Assembly (NCBI GenBank): GCA_034669525.1
Contig: JAXDNH010000216.1
Coordinates: 1 to 9,608 of the forward strand
Source of the DNA: JAFASC01 sp034669525
Lineage (GTDB): Bacteria; Pseudomonadota; Alphaproteobacteria; Rhizobiales; Beijerinckiaceae
Reading direction: 5' to 3'
DNA: 9,608 nucleotides
Shown piece by piece: positions 4,538 through 9,608 of the stretch. Position 1 is the first letter of the stretch. The number at the start of each line of letters is the position of its first letter. The position numbers and the translations under genes are program-made. The notes beneath the pieces were generated by a model. It saw nothing but the letters and a program-made list of their open reading frames with translations. It made no database searches and was not told where the DNA came from.

Positions 4538-7500
4538 TCATGCGGTCGCGTGCCGGAGGCGGGCCGAGACTCCGTCCAGGACCGCCCTCGCTTCGACAAG
4601 ATCGGCCGAGTTGAGGCCTTCCCTAAACCAGCTGTAGACGGGATAGAGCACGTCGCCGGCCTCCGCGTACTTTCCCTGGCTTTTCCACAGGCGCGCCAGA
4701 CTCGTGGCGGCGCGTATTTCATGCAGTTTCGATGCCTGCGCCTGCGCCAAGCCGAGTGCTTCAACGAACAAGCTCTCTGCCACTTCGGTCGCCGATGCGC
4801 CGGACTGAGAAAGATGCAGATCGCCGGAAAGCCGGATCAGATCGGAGAGAAGGACTCTTTCGCCACTCTCCTGTGCGAAATCGATACCCTTCGTGACGGA
4901 ACGGAACGCGCCTTCGAAGTCGCCGGCCATCGCGTAGGCGCGCGCGATCAGTCCGAGTCGGTACGATCGATAATAGGTGTATTTCATGTCGTCGAAAATT
5001 TTCAACGAGTGTTCCATCATCTGAATGCCTTCGCGCGCATCGCCGGCGCGTGCCTTCGCGAAGCCCGTGAAATTATCCGTCCATAAGGCCCAAAAGACGA
5101 TTTTGTGTTCCCTTACTTGACGCGCCAGTAAATCCGCCGTTTCCTCAAGCCGGCTGTAATCTTGCTGAAATTCTCCACGGACCAGTCTGTATGCGAGCAG
5201 AAGCCCGGTTGTTTGCGGATGATTGAATTCGGCTGCGTAATCCAGAGCCCGCTGTTCGGCGGCCTTTGCCTGCTCGAAGTAGCCGCGCAGAGCCAGGTGT
5301 AGGCTTTGCGTGGCCAACGCGACGCAAAGCGGTTCAAATGTGTATTGAAATCTCTGCTTCGCGTTTATTTTAGGATCATAGGCAGACAGCGCTCGCTCGG
5401 AATGTTCCAGCGCGGTCTCCAAAGACTCTCCGCACATGCACAGCGAATTGGCCACGCAAGTCTCTGCTCGCGTCCGAAGCTCCGGTCCCCCCTTCTCGAC
5501 GAGCAGATTGGCAAAGCCAAGGCTTTCCCCGTAATTGGATGACCCGAAATGATAAAGCCAGTGGTGATAGATGATTGCGACCGGCGGACTTATCCCGAGT
5601 TCCTTAGCCAGTTCCGCGGCCCGCATGATCGTTTCGGTGGTCTCCGGCATCAGCCATTTGGCGACGATCAGCGGATTGCATAAAGCGCTGGTGATTTCCA
5701 GTGCCTTGAGCTTGCGTTCGCGTGTCTGAGGCAACGACGAGAGAATCTCCAGGGCGTTCTTAAAGCTGCGAATCGCTTCGGAGTGGGCGCTGCGTTCATT
5801 CGCCGCCTGCCCGGCCTTGAACCAGTGTTCGGCTGCCTGTTCGTCCTCGCCTGCTTCGGCAAAGTGATAGGCGAGAAGTTCGGGTGCGCCCGTTCCGTCC
5901 GCTGCCATGATAAAGGCAAGCGCGGCATGCAGTTTCTGCCGCTGCGCCCGCAGCAGCGTCGAGTAAGCAGCGTCCTGGACCAGGGCGTGTTTGAACGTGT
6001 ACACCGCGTCGGGCGGTGCGCCTCGGACGAAGACCAGACCGGAGCCGACCAACGCGGTTAGCGCGACTTCGATTTTCGGAAGCTGCGAAAGGCCGCTCCT
6101 CTGAACCATCCTCGTCAACAATGAATACGAGAACCCTCTCCCGATGACCGAGCCGGCCTGAGCCGTCTCACGCGCTTCGGAACCAAGGTGGTCGAGACGC
6201 GCGATGAGAGATGCGTGCAGGGTTGCGGGGACTTGCAACTGACCGCCAGCCTCGCGCTCCAATGGCGCAACATCGCTCGAATCCATCACTGCTTTGCTGA
6301 GTTCTTCGGCGAAAAGCGGAATGCCGTCCGTGCGTTGAGCGATCTCATCCACCATGTCGGCTGGAAGCTGAGCACGCGCGGTGAGCATGCGCACGAGAGA
6401 GGCGCAATCCTCGGAGCTGAGTCGGTTGAGAGCGATGGTGGTGACGTTGGCCTGACCCGTCCAAGACGGCCGAAATTCCGGCCGGTATGTAAGAACCATC
6501 AGAACCGGGAGTCGATCGATCCTCGAGACGAAGAGATCGATGACTTCTCGGGTCGTTGGATCGATCCAATGCAGGTCTTCTACCAGAATGAACAATGGGG
6601 CTTTCTTCGCAAGTGCCTCTGTGCTGCTTTGAAGTGCCGCAAATACCTTTTGCCGCTTCTCTTGCGGCGCAAGTTCACCTATTCCGGAGCTTGGATCGGC
6701 GGGCAAGGATAAGAGATCGGCGATAAACGGCAGGTCCTCAGGCCCGGGCACAATTGCGCGCAATTTTTCGAGCTTCGCTTCGGGGGTGTCGCCTTCCACA
6801 AATCCCGCGGCTCGCATGACTTGGCGCGTGACCGGGTAAAGCGCGGTACTCATGTGCTGCTGCGAGCAGAAGTAGCGCAGCGCGATTTGGCGCTCGCTTG
6901 TGACCCGCTCTTCGAATGCAGAGACGAGTCGCGACTTGCCAATTCCCGGATCGCCGCAGAGCATGACGACGCGGCCCCTGCCGGCTTTGGCATGCTGCCA
7001 GCGTCGCGCCAGCAGATCCAGCTCCTCGTCGCGTCCAATGAGAGGCGTTTCGCCGGAGCGCAGCGCCTCGAAGCGGCTCTCGATCGATGCGGCACCCAGG
7101 ACGTTCCAGGATTCGACCGGCGCGTCGAAGCCCTTGAGACGGGCCGCGCCACGCTCGGCAAGATCGAACATCCGGCCGAGCTGCTTGCGTGTCGCGGCAT
7201 CGATGACGATTTCGCCGGGCTCCGCCAGCGCCTGTAATCGCGCGGCAAGATTGGGCGTCTTGCCCATCATTTGCTGCTCGTGGGGCGCTTTCGAGCCGTC
7301 GGCTCGATCGCCAACCACAACAAGGCCCGTTGCAAGCCCGGCGCGGACCTGCAGGCCGATGCCATTAGCATCGATGGCCTGTACCGCTTCGCGGAGGAGC
7401 AGAGCCGCACGTACCGCGCGTTCCGCATCGTCCTCGTGCGCAGTCGGATAGCCGAAATAGACGAGCGTACCGTCACTTAGATATTGCGCTACGAAGCCGT

Positions 7501-7882
7501 CCTGTGCGCGAACGGTTTGTTCCACAACGGAGTGAAAGCGACGAATGAGGCTGCCGAGGTCCTCCGGGTCGAGACTCGCCGCCAATGCAGCTGATCCCAC
7601 GAGGTTGCCGAAGAGAACGGTGACGTGACGCCGCTCCGGCACGGTGGCAGCCCTGCCCTCGAGTTCTCCCCCGACATCAGCAAACGACGCTGGCTCGGCT
7701 CCCGATCGCAGGGCTTCGATCGCCGTAAGCAGCTTGCGGCGATGGCCGAGAAGGCTCACGCCCAAATCGTTCAGGTCTTCGGCGGTGAGTTGCTGGAGGA
7801 CCTCGGCATCAATTGCGTTCTCTGCAAAGGCCTTCTCATATTGACGCAATCCCAACTGGCCGAGCCAGTCGCCAACTCCCAT
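4538..7882 (-). CDS. SAM domain / cyclase-like / AAA ATPase / TPR signalling protein with degenerate cyclase site
   Basis: A 1114-residue cytoplasmic protein of the large family annotated as adenylate cyclase plus predicted ATPase. In order: a sterile-alpha-motif domain (1-60, WLGQLGLRQYEKAF onward); a class III nucleotide cyclase homology domain (about 85-265); a STAND/AAA-type NTPase with Walker A GDPGIGKS (310-317) and Walker B LFILVEDLHWID (430-441), plus the family TYRPEF segment (465-470); a YTFKHALVQDAAY block (628-640); and a helical TPR-like C-terminus from about 679. The cyclase site looks broken: the first metal-binding Asp of the usual FxDLVGST motif is Asn93 (FGNLVGS), and the usual Lys of VAKYMGDG is Gln133 (VAQYLSDG). 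The second metal Asp137, Asn211 and Arg215 remain. It is therefore probably a signal-integrating ATPase without cyclase activity. The ATG at 7882 has AAGAGG eight bases upstream. It follows lepA by 105 bp on the same strand, so readthrough is possible. Confidence 0.93.
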   Translation of the reverse strand: MGVGDWLGQLGLRQYEKAFAENAIDAEVLQQLTAEDLNDLGVSLLGHRRKLLTAIEALRSGAEPASFADVGGELEGRAATVPERRHVTVLFGNLVGSAALAASLDPEDLGSLIRRFHSVVEQTVRAQDGFVAQYLSDGTLVYFGYPTAHEDDAERAVRAALLLREAVQAIDANGIGLQVRAGLATGLVVVGDRADGSKAPHEQQMMGKTPNLAARLQALAEPGEIVIDAATRKQLGRMFDLAERGAARLKGFDAPVESWNVLGAASIESRFEALRSGETPLIGRDEELDLLARRWQHAKAGRGRVVMLCGDPGIGKSRLVSAFEERVTSERQIALRYFCSQQHMSTALYPVTRQVMRAAGFVEGDTPEAKLEKLRAIVPGPEDLPFIADLLSLPADPSSGIGELAPQEKRQKVFAALQSSTEALAKKAPLFILVEDLHWIDPTTREVIDLFVSRIDRLPVLMVLTYRPEFRPSWTGQANVTTIALNRLSSEDCASLVRMLTARAQLPADMVDEIAQRTDGIPLFAEELSKAVMDSSDVAPLEREAGGQLQVPATLHASLIARLDHLGSEARETAQAGSVIGRGFSYSLLTRMVQRSGLSQLPKIEVALTALVGSGLVFVRGAPPDAVYTFKHALVQDAAYSTLLRAQRQKLHAALAFIMAADGTGAPELLAYHFAEAGEDEQAAEHWFKAGQAANERSAHSEAIRSFKNALEILSSLPQTRERKLKALEITSALCNPLIVAKWLMPETTETIMRAAELAKELGISPPVAIIYHHWLYHFGSSNYGESLGFANLLVEKGGPELRTRAETCVANSLCMCGESLETALEHSERALSAYDPKINAKQRFQYTFEPLCVALATQSLHLALRGYFEQAKAAEQRALDYAAEFNHPQTTGLLLAYRLVRGEFQQDYSRLEETADLLARQVREHKIVFWALWTDNFTGFAKARAGDAREGIQMMEHSLKIFDDMKYTYYRSYRLGLIARAYAMAGDFEGAFRSVTKGIDFAQESGERVLLSDLIRLSGDLHLSQSGASATEVAESLFVEALGLAQAQASKLHEIRAATSLARLWKSQGKYAEAGDVLYPVYSWFREGLNSADLVEARAVLDGVSARLRHATA

Positions 7883-7987
7883 GTAGTCTGCCTCTTGCTA
7901 GCAATTGGCCCAGCCTATCGGCTCGGGGCGAAATTGTCTAACCGGAGGCTACATGATGAAAGGAAGACACGATTGTGTGCTTGCTAA
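7883..7987. other. lepA to ATPase-gene intergenic region
   Basis: A 105-bp tandem gap. It contains the 10-bp palindrome TTGCTAGCAA (7895-7904), overlapping the edge of the downstream ribosome site, and on the minus strand TAGACA followed 15 bases later by GATAGG, a poor match to a promoter. A five-base inverted repeat (7979-7993) spans the lepA stop codon. None is strong enough to name a terminator or promoter. Confidence 0.3.
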
Positions 7988-9608
7988 TCAAGCGTCCATC
8001 TTCAGCGCCGCGATAAAAGCCTCCTGCGGAATTTCGACCTTGCCGAATTGCCGCATCTTCTTCTTGCCGGCCTTCTGCTTCTCCAGAAGCTTGCGTTTTC
8101 GGGTCACGTCGCCGCCATAGCATTTCGCGGTCACGTCCTTGCGCAAGGCGCGGACGGTTTCGCGGGCGATGATCTTGCCGCCGATCGCCGCCTGGATCGG
8201 GATCTGGAACATGTGCGGGGGGATCAGATCCTTCAGTTTCTCGACCATGGCCCGGCCGCGCATGTCGGCGCGGTCGCGATGCACCAGCATCGACAGCGCG
8301 TCGACCGGCTCGGCATTGACTAGGATCGACATCTTGACGAGATCGCCCTCGCGATAGTCGGTGAGCTGATAATCGAAGCTGGCGTAGCCCTTCGAGATCG
8401 ATTTCAGCCGGTCGTAAAAATCGAACACGACTTCGTTCAGCGGCAGGTCGTAGATGACCATGGCGCGCTTGCCGACATAATTCAGATCGACTTGGATGCC
8501 GCGCCGGTCCTGACAAAGTTTTAGTACGCTGCCGAGATATTCGTCCGGCGTGAGGATCGTTGCCTTGATCCACGGCTCCTCGATCTCGGCGATCTTCACT
8601 GGGTCCGGCATGTCGGCGGGATTGTGCAGTTCGATCGCCTCGCCATTGGTCAATTTGATCCGGTAGATGACCGAGGGCGCCGTCGCGATCAGGTCGAGGT
8701 TGAATTCGCGCGTCAGCCGCTCCTGGATGATCTCAAGGTGCAGCAAGCCCAAGAACCCGCAGCGGAAGCCGAAGCCGAGCGCGGCCGAACTCTCCATCTC
8801 GTAGGAGAAGCTCGCATCGTTGAGCCGCAGCCTTCCCATCGCGGCGCGCAGGTCCTCGAAATTGGCGGCGTCGACCGGGAAAAGCCCGCAGAAGACAACC
8901 GGCTGCGCCGGCTTGAAGCCGGGCAGCGGTTCGGCGGTCGGCCGCTTGTCGTCGGTGATAGTGTCGCCGACGCGGGTGTCGGCGACCTGCTTGATCTGCG
9001 CGGTGATGAAGCCGATCTCGCCGGGCCCGAGCTCGGACGCCTCCAGCATCTTGGGCGTGAACACGCCGACGCGGTCGACCTCATAGTTCGCCTGGGTGCG
9101 CATCATGCGGATGCGCTGGCCCTTCTTGAGGGTGCCGTCGACGATGCGCAGCAGCACGACGACACCGAGATAGGCGTCGTACCAGCTGTCGACCAGCAGT
9201 GCCTTGAGCGGCGCCGCGCGGTCGCCCTTGGGCGGCGGCAGCCGGGCGACGATCGCCTCCAGCACGTCGGCGATATTGAGCCCGGTCTTGGCCGAGATCA
9301 GGATCGCGTCGGAAGCGTCGAGGCCGATCACGTCCTCGATCTGCTGCTTCACCTTTGCGGTCTCGGCGGCGGGCAGGTCGATCTTGTTGAGGACGGGCAC
9401 GACCTCATGGTTGTTGTCGAGTGCCTGATAGACATTGGCCAGCGTCTGCGCCTCGACGCCCTGGCTGGCGTCGACCACCAGGAGCGAGCCTTCGCAGGCG
9501 GCGAGGCTGCGGTTGACCTCATAGGCGAAGTCGACATGGCCGGGCGTGTCGATCAGGTTGAGGATATAGTCCTTGCCGTCCTTGGCCCGGTAGTTGAGCC
9601 GCACCGTC
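7988..9608 (-). CDS. lepA: Elongation factor 4 (LepA), 5' end beyond the window
   Basis: About 539 C-terminal residues of the ribosome-associated GTPase EF4/LepA, which acts on the 70S ribosome during translation (back-translocation and/or initiation roles have been proposed). The reading frame is open to the right edge, so roughly the first 60 residues, including the P loop (G1), are outside. Visible GTPase motifs are DTPGHVDF (G3), NKIDLPAA (G4) and SAKTGLN (G5). These are followed by the beta-barrel domain, the two EF-G-like domains (ALGFGFRCGFLGLLHLEI is a hallmark) and the LepA-specific C-terminal domain ending YGGDVTRKRKLLEKQKAGKK and the closing FIAALKMDA. The first visible codons read TVRLNY; the GTG at 9602-9604 is an internal valine, not a start. 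The gene is intact as far as seen and serves as a conserved chromosomal anchor for the accessory-looking genes downstream. Confidence 0.98.
   Translation of the reverse strand, partial: TVRLNYRAKDGKDYILNLIDTPGHVDFAYEVNRSLAACEGSLLVVDASQGVEAQTLANVYQALDNNHEVVPVLNKIDLPAAETAKVKQQIEDVIGLDASDAILISAKTGLNIADVLEAIVARLPPPKGDRAAPLKALLVDSWYDAYLGVVVLLRIVDGTLKKGQRIRMMRTQANYEVDRVGVFTPKMLEASELGPGEIGFITAQIKQVADTRVGDTITDDKRPTAEPLPGFKPAQPVVFCGLFPVDAANFEDLRAAMGRLRLNDASFSYEMESSAALGFGFRCGFLGLLHLEIIQERLTREFNLDLIATAPSVIYRIKLTNGEAIELHNPADMPDPVKIAEIEEPWIKATILTPDEYLGSVLKLCQDRRGIQVDLNYVGKRAMVIYDLPLNEVVFDFYDRLKSISKGYASFDYQLTDYREGDLVKMSILVNAEPVDALSMLVHRDRADMRGRAMVEKLKDLIPPHMFQIPIQAAIGGKIIARETVRALRKDVTAKCYGGDVTRKRKLLEKQKAGKKKMRQFGKVEIPQEAFIAALKMDA

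Noticed and set aside
7905..8120. Plus-strand frame with GGAGG before ATGATG near 7953
   Set aside because: The frame runs antisense into the conserved lepA C-terminus and has no recognisable product; the GGAGG is most likely chance.
9602..9604. GTG at the right edge as a lepA start
   Set aside because: The codon is the Val of the internal TVRLNY segment of LepA; the true start lies roughly 60 codons beyond the window.
1..9608. tRNA genes, CRISPR arrays, transposases or integrases
   Set aside because: None was seen on reading both strands: no regularly spaced repeats, no tRNA-like cloverleaf, and no DDE or tyrosine recombinase motifs in the open frames.

Overview
The window looks like chromosomal DNA of an alphaproteobacterium, most likely a Hyphomicrobiales member near Bradyrhizobium or Rhodopseudomonas. 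This rests on GC-rich codon use, a typical alphaproteobacterial LepA, a LuxI of the BjaI/RpaI type, a class III cyclase/ATPase/TPR giant, and a rhizobial-style XRE regulator. The taxon is inferred from protein resemblance only.

Layout, left to right. Positions 1-478 (minus) hold the N-terminal part of a Tat-exported alpha/beta hydrolase running off the left edge. It is divergent from a small one-helix membrane protein (647-1027, plus), which is followed by a small secreted PsiF-repeat protein (1119-1364, plus). A convergent gap with two hairpins follows. From 1576 on, every intact gene is on the minus strand: an XRE regulator (1576-1989), an unknown 94-residue protein (2102-2386), a LuxI-type acyl-homoserine-lactone synthase (2406-3059), a LuxR-type receptor (3382-4113), a 1114-residue SAM/cyclase-like/AAA/TPR protein (4538-7882) and lepA (7988-9608, 5' end beyond the window). 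Between luxR and the ATPase gene lies a plus-strand remnant of a beta-lactamase-family serine hydrolase (4321-4464), with an in-frame stop and abrupt loss of similarity.

The functional core is the quorum-sensing module. LuxR retains all the usual ligand-pocket residues and LuxI retains the catalytic residues. A perfect 8+8 bp inverted repeat with a 6-nt spacer (3115-3136) sits upstream of luxI where a lux box would be expected. The small ORF begins 19 nt after luxI and is probably cotranscribed, so it is the best candidate here for an undescribed quorum-sensing partner. The large ATPase protein appears to have lost cyclase chemistry (first metal-binding Asp is Asn, substrate Lys is Gln) while keeping its nucleotide-binding switch and TPR region, suggesting a purely regulatory role. 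No tRNA, rRNA, CRISPR array or intact mobile element was seen.
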